From the NCBI GenBank assembly GCA_958450325.1, contig OY288243.1, positions 62,728,606-62,792,605 of the forward strand: a DNA stretch of 64,000 bases. The letters are read 5' to 3'. The notes below the pieces were generated by a model. The model was not told where the DNA came from. It saw only the letters and a program-made list of their open reading frames with translations, and ran no database searches. Positions 10,136-20,384 of this stretch are shown here, one piece after another (the stretch's first letter is position 1; the number at the start of each line of letters is the position of its first letter). The position numbers and the translations under genes are program-made. The DNA is from Agrostemma githago (lineage: Eukaryota; Streptophyta; Magnoliopsida; Caryophyllales; Caryophyllaceae).

Positions 10136-12578
10136 TGTAGACACCCGCATTTTGACCGCCAGGTGTCTATAGTAGTTTCCGACAAACACCCGATGATGAT
10201 CGGACGCTAACGTGCCTTAACGTACTCGGAAATGGGCTCGAAATAATGGACATTTGGCCTAGGCATTTTAAGAAGTACAAATCTCACAAAACCAACCTCA
10301 AATTCAGGCCCAGTGGGTCGTTTCGAGTCAAATAACACTAATTTGGGTCGAATCCGTCACCAGGGGTAAAACCGTCTTTTAGCGATCGAGTCAAAACCCG
10401 GTCAAAGACATTTCTCGAAACTCGTGAGTCCATCGTGACATCTCACACGGTTGGTTCACACTCCAACTCTACAAAAATCAGCCATTCACAAAATAATAAA
10501 CAATTCCGTTTAAGGTAGAATTCGATCCCGAGTAGGAATCCTATCCGAGAACCGACTCAAACACTCAACCGAGCTAAACCACTCGGCCAAGTAGTACATA
10601 CCAGCCGGTATTCCTCTTTTATTCCCACACAAGAAAACGGAATTCTCGTTCTCCTCAGCTTCTTACTCAAGCGGTAATTCTAGCTCAAACAGGAGTCCTA
10701 TTCAAAAACCGATTCGAGCATCCGACCGAGTGTAAAACACTCGGCCGAAACAGCCCAAAACAAGAGCAAATCCACCGGTTTGCCTTGCTTCCTCCACAAG
10801 AAAGCGGAATTCTTATTTCCCTCAAATTCTCTCGTTTCCTATCCTAAGCGCTAGTCAAACTCTCCCAAGCCAAGGTCGGGAATTTCCTATAAATAGCCCC
10901 TTGCATCCAACACAAAAAAGAGGAACTATTATTAGCAATCAAATCATCAATTTCACACATACACACACGATTTTTCAGCAATAGTTATCTAGCATCCCGA
11001 CACATATAAATCCTTAGCATCGAGAAACCGATATCACGTTACAAACCCGAAGGAAACCGGTTCCCATACCCGAACCTTCACCCGTCCGAACCAAACCTAT
11101 AGCCGAACCAAAACTCGACGCTCCCGTGCCTAGCCACATTCCGACGAGCCCCGATCCGAGTCGACAAGAGCATGTAGGTTGAGGGTGCAACAAAACCCGA
11201 TTTCTTCCTTTCTCTCCTTCTCTCCTCTTCGTCCGTTTTATATTACGGGTCTAGAGTCGTTTTTTTTTTTTTTTCTAATATCGTTATTAACGAAAAACTA
11301 TTTTCATAACGAATATTCTTAAACATACGATATCGATTTTTCTATAATCGAATATCGTATCAAAAAGAATTATATTAAAACTTCGACGATATCAAAAATC
11401 GTTACATCTTTTTCATTCACAAATTCTTTTCTTTTACTTTTCGTTCAAAATAACAATTTTCGAACAAAAATATAAGAACGGACAGACCCGCACGCGAGTC
11501 GCGCCATGCCCAGGCGACTCGCGCGCAGGCCTGGAATCCGGAATTTCTTTTTTACGTTTTCGTTCGTTTTATTATTTATTCTTCGATCGATTTCTAAAAT
11601 TTACATCTTTTCCAAAACTATTCTAAGTATTCGATATTAATTTCGTAGTTAACTATCGAATATAACGAATATCGAAAATATTAAGTCGAGTACGAATCAT
11701 GCAATATTCATACGCGATTTAATACGAACATCGACTTTTTCGAAAACCGGCACCGAAACAGGTCACCACGCGACCCGCCGGCATCCCGGGCGAGTCGCGC
11801 GGTTGGCTGTCATGCCGCGCCCTTTTCGTCTTTTTTTATTATTTTTTGAACTTCGTTTTTTATACAAAACAACGTTCTTTTCAATAATATTTTTCAGATT
11901 TCGATTAATATTTATTTTCTCGATTTCGCATATTTATTTCTTGCTATTATTATTCACAAATCGAAACTAACTCGTTTGATTGTTTTGTAGCAAATTCATC
12001 CTTTTTATTTCGTTTGTTTTATTATACTAAAACGAATCTCACATGTTAAATTTGACTTTGACATCAATTAATTTTGCATGCATTAAACCACTTAGCAACC
12101 CATTCAATTCCTCACATGCTTAGGAAAACAATGTTTACATATCATTCATCGTATTACTAACGCGCGCATTAAAACGTCACTCGATATCCTAGTAGAGGCC
12201 GCTAATGTGCGGGCGGGGTTGGGTGTTCTTAGTGAACTTCCCAACACGTACCCTCACCCCTTACTCAGAACCGTGGTTTCCGGATGTCCGAAACCATTGG
12301 CAACGAGAGTCATTCAATATACGATTAACCGCTCAAGTCGGCATCTATATCGATATGCAAAAGGGACGAGCCCAATAAACTCTGACATCGGAAATGGGCC
12401 GTATTTTGTACACGGCCCACTACGACATAGAGTGGGCTCGAACGGTTCCGAATAACCATAAAATTCGGTGGCGACTCCGACTTTGATTTAAATTTCCATT
12501 TGACCATCTCATGGAGATTCATTCGCCTCCCCAAACCCGCGCGTGGCCGCGTCGGGGTGGACCTATGTCATGTCCACA
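10136..12578 (+). repeat. Element II 5' LTR (2443 bp)
   Basis: Begins TGTAGACACCCGCATTTTGA and ends ATGTCATGTCCACA. It contains a TATA box, a T-rich middle, two GC-rich inverted-repeat islands (about 11488-11536 and 11762-11822) and a block at about 12190-12578 strongly conserved in elements III and IV. The 82-codon ORF at 12207 is within this block and is discussed as probably not protein coding. Confidence 0.97.
10888..10896 (+). promoter_or_regulatory. TATA box in element II 5' LTR
   Basis: CCTATAAATAGCCCC, followed about 20-35 bases later by CATCCAACAC, a plausible transcription start. It sits about 750 bases into the LTR. The same box is at 23523-23531 in the 3' LTR; element III has an ATAAATAG variant at the matching place and element IV has lost it. 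Confidence 0.75.
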
Positions 12579-12581
12579 ATT

Positions 12582-12600
12582 TGGCGACTCCGCTGGGGAT
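12582..12600 (+). other. Element II primer binding site (tRNA-Arg type)
   Basis: TGGCGACTCCGCTGGGGAT begins 3 bases after the LTR. It is complementary to the 3' end of a plant tRNA-Arg as I remember it, the primer usually reported for Ogre elements. Confidence 0.8.
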
Positions 12601-13682
12601 TTTCTGATGAGTTAATAACCTTCAGTGTCCTCAGGGTGAGACTCGAATAGAAATCGTTTGACTAGTACAATGCGCGTTTTAGTTTTACGGTTCATGCATA
12701 AACCCCACTTTCCCGGGCCGGTACTCGCGACCGACGTCCCACTATACCGTTGATATAGTCCAAACTGGTTATGTCAAAGGTGTCCACTAGCCGATTCATA
12801 TGGGTTTTACGGCATGTCCTAATCTCAACTCGAGTTAGGGAGTCCGCCCCGATTCTTGATAGGCTGTGTACACTGGTATAGACCCTTACAGACTGACCGA
12901 GACTTAGACTAAGAGCATACATGGCGTCATTATACTGTTTCCATGACTACGTGCTACTTGATCCATATCTTTTTTCAAAACCATCGTCATTTTCAAAATT
13001 TGCATCCTTTTTTCAAAATATCCAATTTTCAAAACCCGGGTCATATACCGAACTTAGGACTTATGATTTTACTCAAAATAGCCTTTTTTCTAGCCGGTAG
13101 TATGCCCAATTCAAAACTCGAAAATATTTTCAAAAACTTTCAAAACCCGACGTCCGGCCCACTCCTTTTTTCTTTTTTCGAAAAAGGGCCGGATTTCTCC
13201 ATCCGATGCATTTCGGGCTTTTCAAAAAATATCATATTTCAAAACTTCCTCTTCTTAGACTTCCCATATTTAGCAGTGTCGGGTCGTGTCGTAAGTCGTT
13301 GAAGTCTCTAGCGTCGAAACTCCGTCGATCCTACATCACGGGTTTCCCCCCCTCATCCTAGTCTGCCTTACCTAACTAAGGCAAGGCCCACCTACGTAGG
13401 ACATTACCCCTACAAAGGTCGGCCCATTTACACAATCGAGTCTAAAAGTCTGGGAATGTCTCACGTGAACCTTCCTCCGGACAGGGCCCAACCCACAGTG
13501 TTGGATCCTGAGGAAGGCCCACCTCTTCACAAGTCACCCGTCTAGGTGTCTTTTCCGAGTCATTTACCGTCTTTTTTAGTCTTCTTCTTTTTTCCCTTGC
13601 TCGGGATGTACTTTCCTTAGGATTCGGGTTAAGTTGCTAATTACGCGGTGCTCTTACAGACAGGCCACCCTTCACTCGAACC
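12601..13682 (+). other. Element II untranslated leader
   Basis: About 1.1 kb without a supported gene. Blocks here recur in the leaders of III and IV: the ACCGACGTCCCACTATACCG region, a run of TTTTCAAAA-like motifs (12965-13240), and the CCTACGTAGGACATT area (13390). It ends CTCTTACAGACAGGCCACCC just before the gag ATG, also conserved in IV, which resembles a splice acceptor. Confidence 0.6.
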
Positions 13683-13937
13683 ATGACGCAAAAAGCCATA
13701 GATGAGTTGAACACCACGTTGGCCCAAATCCAGACCCAATTGAGGCAAATGCGGGAAGACCAGATCGCTATCGTCACTCGGGTTAGTGCCGTAGAACAGG
13801 GAACTCCTAACGCCTCGATCGATGACAATGGGCCCTTAGCCGCGCTAGCCGGCGAGTCCAAAAGCTGCAGGAACAGGTCCACTCGACCACCAGAAACACC
13901 ATTCTCACGGAAAATGCCCGTACCTATTCGACCCTAA
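13683..13937 (+). pseudogene. Element II gag N-terminus, cut off by a 1-base deletion
   Basis: MTQKAIDELNTTLAQIQTQL matches the start of element IV gag (MTQQAVDDLKASLTKLENMI), so 13683 is the family's gag start. Compared with IV, one base is missing near 13850-13865, after GPLAALAG. From there this frame runs into unrelated residues and stops at 13937, while the proper frame continues to the long ORF at 13979. The N-terminal 60 residues are coiled-coil-like. This single lesion separates the element from a fully open gag-pol. Confidence 0.8.
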
Positions 13938-13978
13938 CTGATGAACTGCCCGCTAACCTTAACTTAACGGGCTTACCA

Positions 13979-16900
13979 ATGTTCGATGGGACTGAAGATC
14001 CGGTACTTCACATTCGGGCTTTCAAAGACTTCATGGCTGTCAAGGGGGTCAAATCGTCCATGTTCAAGCATCTCTTTGCTTCCTCTCTGGAGAAACACCC
14101 AAAAGCCTGGTACTACAGGCTCGACCCCAAGAAATTCAAAACTTGGGACGATGTTGCCATGGAATTCGCACGGAACTACGCGGATAACGCTGAAATCCAG
14201 ACTACCATGCGTACTCTGGAAGTTATGGCCCAAGAGCCTAAGGAGGGTTTCACCAAATACCTCCAAAGGTGGCGGACCGAAAGTGTTAAGCTGGTGGACA
14301 AGCCCACCGAAAAGGTGCTAGTGGAGGCCTTTGTCAAAAATCTCCTCCCTGCTTACCGAGTCCATCTCAGGTATGCCATCATACCCGACTTCCCCACTTT
14401 AACCGAAATGGGTACTAGAATCGAAGATGATCTAAGGTTAGAGAGCCTTACTAAGGCCTCTACCAAGGGGTATCAAGGAGCTAGTTCATCCTCTAGCAAG
14501 CCCGCCACCACAACGGCGGCCCGAAGCATTTTCGACGAGGTAAATTCACTTGACACTTCAACCAAAAAGAATACTCCAAATTGGGTATTCACCGACATAG
14601 GGACAACCTATGCTAATGCCTTACAAAGGCTATCTTCAAAAGGCCTAATCCAACCGATAGGCCCAACTCCAGAAGTTCCCGTAGAAAAGCGGTCTAAAAG
14701 CTACAACATTCAGGCCTATTGCCACTATCACCAAGGCAATGGGCATGACACGGAGAAATGCTGGAAATTGAAGCATCTTATTCAAGATCTGATCGAAAAT
14801 GGGAAGATACCACTACCCAGTGACAAGCCCAGCAACAAAAACAATCCTCTTGCTACTCATGCCATTTTTACTGGGGAAGTAGTTGACTGCTCTCATCTCA
14901 TTTCCCCTTTCATTTCCCAAATCAACGGGATATGGAATGACGATGAAGATGATATTTACCTGGCTAAAGGGGAGGCCGTCCCCGTCACTATCGAGGAAGT
15001 CCGGAGGGCTAAAGCCAAAGCTCTGGCCGGTACGCACACCATCACAGCCACCCCGGAAACCGTCACTGAACCTTCCAGGACGGAACTCACTCCTGAAGAG
15101 CCAAACGCCGACACAGCCCTAGTCAGACAATTGAAGAAGGTCCGAACCAATATTACTATATGGCAGCTTTTGGTTAGTTCACAGGAGCATCGAGCGGCAC
15201 TTACTAAGGCCCTTGATGAAATCAAGGTCGACTCATCGGTTACCCCCGCTGAAATGGTAGCCACGGTCTTGCCATATCTCAAGGACAAGCCCAAAGGAGA
15301 AGGCCCGCTCATCACCTTCTCCGAGTCCGACCTTCCACCATTCGGGACCACTCATAACTTGGCCCTATACATTACGGTGATTTGTCGAAACAAATATCTC
15401 CCGATGACCCTAATTGATGACGGGTCCGCAGTTAACGTCCTTCCTTTAAGGACCGCCAAGGCCCTCGGCATCACCGAGGCCGACTACCTTCCGACCGCAA
15501 AGACTATCCAGGCTTTTGATGGAAGCCCAAAATCAGTGGCTGGGGCCGTTAAACTAACCATCATAACAGGCCCGATCGAGAAGGAGTTAGAATTCCAAGT
15601 GATCGATGTTACCTCATCTTTCAATCTGCTACTTGGAAGACCATGGATTCACGCAGTCAAAGCAGTGTCCTCCACTCTTCATAGGAAGGTCAAACTACCT
15701 TTACAAGACGGGATCATCACTCTCGAAGCCACTCCCATAACCGTGTCAAGCTGTAACACGACGGGCTCAGCCGACCCACGAGGATTCAACTTTGTGGGAA
15801 TGATCGAAGAAGAATATCTTTTTCAGCCATACTTCACCGTTAGCATCTATACGATGCTACAGAACCTGGGTTGCCTACCGGGAGTCACTTCAAGGTCATA
15901 TCTACCACCGGGAAAGATCATCGAAACCCTGAACAACGGGCAATCTCACCTCGGTCTAGGCTATACTATGGCATCCGGCTACATGAACCAAACCAAGGCG
16001 GTCACGTTCGTCACCCCGGTATTCGAAACTGTGCAAACGGGCCTCTATCGGCCCACTATCTCATATCCCGGGACCAAACTGGCTCGGGAATGCAATTTCA
16101 TCCCGGATGACATATTCGCCCTTATCCAGGCCGAATCAAAGGAGGGCCCAACCAACACTGAGCCCATTCTAGGACTACTCTTCGGGGAGGACAAGGTTAT
16201 CCCAACCCCTAAGCAAGAGCTAGTCAGCTTGATCCTTCGCAGCAGCAGGTTCGATCCAACTAAGCTGATCTCGGAAGTTGGTGCCGACACTGGGAAGAGA
16301 GCTTGGAGGAAGACAACCAAATGGACCGACAGCCATGGTCGAGTCTACAAGCTAACTACTGGCGAAGGAGATATGCATGCTATCGAGTCTGAATCTGAGT
16401 CCGAGTCCGAGTCAGAGTCAGAGTCGGAGTCTGAGTCAAAGTCTAGAGGGTCCAGTACTAGGATCGAGTCTGTAACCCCTCTCCCTTCTTTAGCCTCACC
16501 ATCGGGAGCCCCGGAGTCTGTCCCGAGGGCTCTCCCTATCCCGCCTCTGACCAACGATCAGATGACAGCTCTCTTCGAGCTCTTTTCAAAATTTACTATC
16601 AATAATAACGATAACCGTTCCGCTTACGACTTGGTTTATTTTCAAAATGTTTTCAAAAATCTTACTTGCAATGACATTGAGAAACCCGACGAACAGGTAC
16701 CACTGCCTCCGCATCTAATCGAGCAACTTGAACAAAGGGAGTCCCGAAATCCGGTAATCGAAGAAACCGATTCCATCAACGTAGGAACCCCTTTAGAGCC
16801 TCAGATACTTAGGTTGGGCCTATCTTTAGATCCCGAGGAGAAACAACAATTCACGGACCTCCTCCAGGAATTCAAAGACGTTTTTGCATGGTCCTACAAG

Positions 16901-19900
16901 GACATGCCGGGAATAGACCGGGAGATAGCTGAACACCGAATACCCATCAAAGACGGGTACAAGCCGGTAAAACAGAAACTCCGAAGAATGAGGCCCGAAT
17001 GGTCTCTCAAAGTCAAAGAAGAAGTTGATAAACAATTCAAAGCGGGCTTTATCCAAGTGTCTGAATATCCAGACTGGGTTGCAAACATAGTACCAGTACC
17101 CAAAAAGGATGGCAAAGTCCGAGTATGTGTAGATTTCCGAGACATTAATAAGGCCAGCCCAAAAGACGATTTCCCGTTGCCACATATCGACATACTGGTG
17201 GACAACACGGCCGACCACGCCCTTCTATCATTTATGGACGGGTATGCCGGATACAATCAGATCAAAATGGCGGAAGAAGACATGAGTAAGACCACCTTCA
17301 TCACACGTTGGGGGACTTACTGCTATACCGTGATGCCATTTGGGCTTATTAACGCTGGTGCCACTTATCAACGGACCGCTACTACTTTATTGCATGACAT
17401 GATGCATAAGGAAGTAGAGGTCTACGTCGACGATATGATTGTCAAGTCAAAGGACCAAAACGGGCACATTGCAGCCCTAAGAAAGTTCTTCACCCGACTA
17501 CGCAAGTACAACATGAGGTTAAACCCTCAAAAATGCAGTTTCGGGGTAACATCGGGCAAGCTACTGGGCCACATTGTTAGCCAACGTGGCATCGAAGTTG
17601 ACCCAGCGAAGATCAAGGCCATTACCGAGATGCAACCGCCTAAAACCGAAAAAGAAATAAGGGGGTTTCTCGGGAAAGTCCAATACATAAGCCGATTCAT
17701 TTCAAAGCTAACCATGGTATGTGAACCCATTTTCAAGAAACTGAAGATAGGAGAACGAACACTGTGGGACGACAAATGTCAAATGGTCTTCGATAAAATC
17801 AAGGAAATTCTATCCTCTCCACCGGTGTTAATGCCACCTCAGCATGGTTTGCCTCTATCACTATACTTGACAACAACCGAGACCGCCATGGGCGCTATGC
17901 TAGCCCAGACGGTCGATTCTGAAGAACGGGCTATTTACTACATTAGTAAGAAGTTCTTAGAATATGAATGCAAATACACCATGCTCGAGAAGACGTGTCT
18001 AGCATTAGTATGGGCCACTAAAAAGCTCCGACACTACATGCTTAGTCACGAGGTACATGTGCTATCCAAAATGGATCCGATCAAGTATCTATTCGAGAAG
18101 CCCATCCTTAACGGTCGTATATCCAGGTGGACTTTAATGCTAGCTGAGTTTGACCTCAATTTCGTACCTTTAAAAGCCATCAAGGGCCGGGTAGTAGCAG
18201 AATTCCTCGCCGATAGTCCGATATCCGAGGAAGATCACACCGATACTTGGGCCTTCCCAGACGAAGACATATTCCATACCGACACCGACACATGGGATCT
18301 ATATTTTGACGGAGCGTCCAACTTTCGAGGATTTGGTGTCGGGATTTTGCTAATCTCACCACAAGGTGAACATACCCCGTTATCCATCAAGCTAGATTTT
18401 GACGTGACTAATAACGCCGCCGAATACGAAGCATGCATTCACGGGTTGCAAGCCGCCGCCGATTTAGGAGTAACAAACCTCCGGGTCCACGGTGACTCAT
18501 CGTTAGTCATAAATCAAACCCTACAAAAATGGAAGACTCAGAATGCAAATCTCGTGGCTTACCAAGCACGAGTAAGGGTTCTCGAAAAACAGTTTCAAAA
18601 AGTGGAATACATTTACCTGCCTCGGGAAGAAAACCAGTTTGCAGATGCTCTCTCAAAATTAGCATCTTTACTGAATATCCCAGCACATCTAACCAGCATG
18701 CCCATTTGTGTCGAAAGACGGTCTGAGCCAGCATATATCAACACTATCCAAGATATTGAGATAACTGATCCAGAACCTTGGTACCAGGCTGTTCTAACCT
18801 ACTTGACGTCAGGGGAATATCCTCCGGGAACTGAAAACCGGGCCAAGAAAGCTCTGCGAAGATGGGCAACCCAGTTCATCCGCACAGACGATGGACAGCT
18901 GTACAAGAAGACAGCACAGGGGGCTTTACTTCTATGCATTGACAAAACTCGAGCCGAAAGAGTTATGGCCGAGGTGCACGATGGCGAAAACGGACCACAC
19001 ATGAACGCCCATATGTTGGCCCGAAAAATCGCAAGGCTCGGTTATTATTGGAACAGCATGGAAACTGACTGTCAGCTGTATGTCAAACACTGCCATAACT
19101 GTCAGATTTTCGCCAATGTTCAGCATATGCCTTCATCCCTACTATATACAATGACATCACCATGGCCATTTTCGACATGGGGAATTGATATAATCGGGAA
19201 AGTGAATCCTTCCGGGACAGGAGGTCATTGCTTCATCCTAGTGGCTATCGACTATTTCACCAAATGGGTCGAAGCCGAGTCATACCGGATCTTGAATGCC
19301 AAACATGTGGCTAAGTTCATCCAAAACAAAATTATATGTCGATATGGGATTCCACACGAGTTCATCAGCGATCACGGGACCCATTTCCAAGCTGAAACTG
19401 CCACTCTACTGGAAAAGTACAAGATCCAAAGGCATACCTCGTCACCTTACCGTCCTCAAACAAATGGAGCGGTAGAGGCAGCCAATAAGACAATTGTCAC
19501 CATTCTTAAAAAGATGGCTGAGAATTACCGGGACTGGCCCGACAAGATACCCTTTGCCTTATGGGGATATCGGACATCAATTCGAACTGCAACCGGAGCA
19601 ACTCCATATTATCTGACATATGGAATGGAAGCAGTCCAACCGGTCGAACTAGAAGTACCATCCCTTAGGATTCTGCTCGAAAGTCAGGTACCTGAGGCAG
19701 ACTGGGTCCAAGCCCGATACGACTCGCTAATCCTCTTAGACGAACGGCGATCCCGGGCCCTGAATAATATTCAGATATATCAGAAAAGGATCCAACGGGC
19801 TTTTAACAAAAGGGTTAGACCCAGGAATATCAAAGAGGGCGATCTAGTCCTAAAATCTGTTCGAGCTTTACTACCAGTTGACCCAAGGGGAAAATTCAAA

Positions 19901-20029
19901 CCCAATTGGGCTGGGCCATATTTAGTGAAGAAAATTCTTTCAGGAGGTGCAGTAATGCTAACAGACTTGGACGGAAACGAGTTCGTCAATCCAACAAACT
20001 TGGACCAGCTGAAGCGTTACTACCCATAA
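13979..20029 (+). CDS. Element II gag-protease-RT-RNase H-integrase polyprotein (2016 codons open)
   Basis: Counting from the Met at 13979: capsid 1-140 (for example DDVAMEFARNYADNAEIQT); zinc-knuckle-like CHYHQGNGHDTEKC at about 245-262; protease site LIDDGSAVNVLP at about 479; Ser-Glu repeat at about 804-821; RT with FRDINKASPKDDFPLPHID and YVDDMIVKS (about 1148); RNase H with LYFDGASNFRGFGVG (about 1440) and NNAAEYEACIHG; integrase with zinc module (HDGENGP to CHNCQ, about 1665-1707) and catalytic DIIG, SDHGTHFQ and GAVEAANK (about 1735, 1797, 1831). The true start is 13683 upstream, lost to a frameshift. Protease and RT are in the same frame, with no need for the pro-RT intron reported in legume Ogres. 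Confidence 0.95.
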   Translation: MFDGTEDPVLHIRAFKDFMAVKGVKSSMFKHLFASSLEKHPKAWYYRLDPKKFKTWDDVAMEFARNYADNAEIQTTMRTLEVMAQEPKEGFTKYLQRWRTESVKLVDKPTEKVLVEAFVKNLLPAYRVHLRYAIIPDFPTLTEMGTRIEDDLRLESLTKASTKGYQGASSSSSKPATTTAARSIFDEVNSLDTSTKKNTPNWVFTDIGTTYANALQRLSSKGLIQPIGPTPEVPVEKRSKSYNIQAYCHYHQGNGHDTEKCWKLKHLIQDLIENGKIPLPSDKPSNKNNPLATHAIFTGEVVDCSHLISPFISQINGIWNDDEDDIYLAKGEAVPVTIEEVRRAKAKALAGTHTITATPETVTEPSRTELTPEEPNADTALVRQLKKVRTNITIWQLLVSSQEHRAALTKALDEIKVDSSVTPAEMVATVLPYLKDKPKGEGPLITFSESDLPPFGTTHNLALYITVICRNKYLPMTLIDDGSAVNVLPLRTAKALGITEADYLPTAKTIQAFDGSPKSVAGAVKLTIITGPIEKELEFQVIDVTSSFNLLLGRPWIHAVKAVSSTLHRKVKLPLQDGIITLEATPITVSSCNTTGSADPRGFNFVGMIEEEYLFQPYFTVSIYTMLQNLGCLPGVTSRSYLPPGKIIETLNNGQSHLGLGYTMASGYMNQTKAVTFVTPVFETVQTGLYRPTISYPGTKLARECNFIPDDIFALIQAESKEGPTNTEPILGLLFGEDKVIPTPKQELVSLILRSSRFDPTKLISEVGADTGKRAWRKTTKWTDSHGRVYKLTTGEGDMHAIESESESESESESESESESKSRGSSTRIESVTPLPSLASPSGAPESVPRALPIPPLTNDQMTALFELFSKFTINNNDNRSAYDLVYFQNVFKNLTCNDIEKPDEQVPLPPHLIEQLEQRESRNPVIEETDSINVGTPLEPQILRLGLSLDPEEKQQFTDLLQEFKDVFAWSYKDMPGIDREIAEHRIPIKDGYKPVKQKLRRMRPEWSLKVKEEVDKQFKAGFIQVSEYPDWVANIVPVPKKDGKVRVCVDFRDINKASPKDDFPLPHIDILVDNTADHALLSFMDGYAGYNQIKMAEEDMSKTTFITRWGTYCYTVMPFGLINAGATYQRTATTLLHDMMHKEVEVYVDDMIVKSKDQNGHIAALRKFFTRLRKYNMRLNPQKCSFGVTSGKLLGHIVSQRGIEVDPAKIKAITEMQPPKTEKEIRGFLGKVQYISRFISKLTMVCEPIFKKLKIGERTLWDDKCQMVFDKIKEILSSPPVLMPPQHGLPLSLYLTTTETAMGAMLAQTVDSEERAIYYISKKFLEYECKYTMLEKTCLALVWATKKLRHYMLSHEVHVLSKMDPIKYLFEKPILNGRISRWTLMLAEFDLNFVPLKAIKGRVVAEFLADSPISEEDHTDTWAFPDEDIFHTDTDTWDLYFDGASNFRGFGVGILLISPQGEHTPLSIKLDFDVTNNAAEYEACIHGLQAAADLGVTNLRVHGDSSLVINQTLQKWKTQNANLVAYQARVRVLEKQFQKVEYIYLPREENQFADALSKLASLLNIPAHLTSMPICVERRSEPAYINTIQDIEITDPEPWYQAVLTYLTSGEYPPGTENRAKKALRRWATQFIRTDDGQLYKKTAQGALLLCIDKTRAERVMAEVHDGENGPHMNAHMLARKIARLGYYWNSMETDCQLYVKHCHNCQIFANVQHMPSSLLYTMTSPWPFSTWGIDIIGKVNPSGTGGHCFILVAIDYFTKWVEAESYRILNAKHVAKFIQNKIICRYGIPHEFISDHGTHFQAETATLLEKYKIQRHTSSPYRPQTNGAVEAANKTIVTILKKMAENYRDWPDKIPFALWGYRTSIRTATGATPYYLTYGMEAVQPVELEVPSLRILLESQVPEADWVQARYDSLILLDERRSRALNNIQIYQKRIQRAFNKRVRPRNIKEGDLVLKSVRALLPVDPRGKFKPNWAGPYLVKKILSGGAVMLTDLDGNEFVNPTNLDQLKRYYP
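16387..16440 (+). repeat. GAGTCN hexamer repeat coding a Glu-Ser tract
   Basis: About nine GAGTCN-type hexamers code alternating Glu and Ser between protease and RT, as an acidic linker. The same tract is at 60042-60090 in element IV and a remnant is at about 50775-50812 in element III. Slippage-prone and likely length-variable. Confidence 0.85.
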
Positions 20030-20384
20030 ATCCTATCTCAATGTCATTTGCAAAATTTATAAAATGTCTTTTTTATGAATTTTCAAAATTTTAAGCAAGT
20101 CAATAAGTTAGGATCATTTATCCTACCGTTGCGCATCTCGAATTAATAATCTTGATGTATTTCGAAAATTGCAAAAGTACTTCTGAACTACGGAAGGTTT
20201 GATTCCATTAATTTTGGATACGTAGGCAACCCCTCAAAAGGGTACAACCATTGCAATAACGAAAAGACGGGAACGGTATTCACTAATATGTCTTTTTATT
20301 ATTTCAAAAATACATCACAAAAAAAAAAAAAAAAATTACACCACAAAAAAATAGTAGTAATACTTAAATAATAAATTTAGGAGA
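20030..20384 (+). other. Post-pol region with conserved block
   Basis: No gene. The stretch 20038-20250 holds CAATGTCATTTGCAAAA, GGTTTGATTCCATTAAT and GGATACGTAGGCAACCCCTC, all shared with element IV (63692-63905) and partly with III (minus strand, about 49440-49366). A poly-A-rich run at 20318-20334 precedes the 3' end of the antisense gene. Confidence 0.7.

Noticed and set aside
12207..12455. 82-codon ORF in the element II LTR (longer versions at 24769, and in element III at 46083-45709 and 54045-53671) as a gene
   Set aside because: Its frame is broken in element IV while the nucleotides stay conserved, so I treat it as a conserved LTR block and not a protein.
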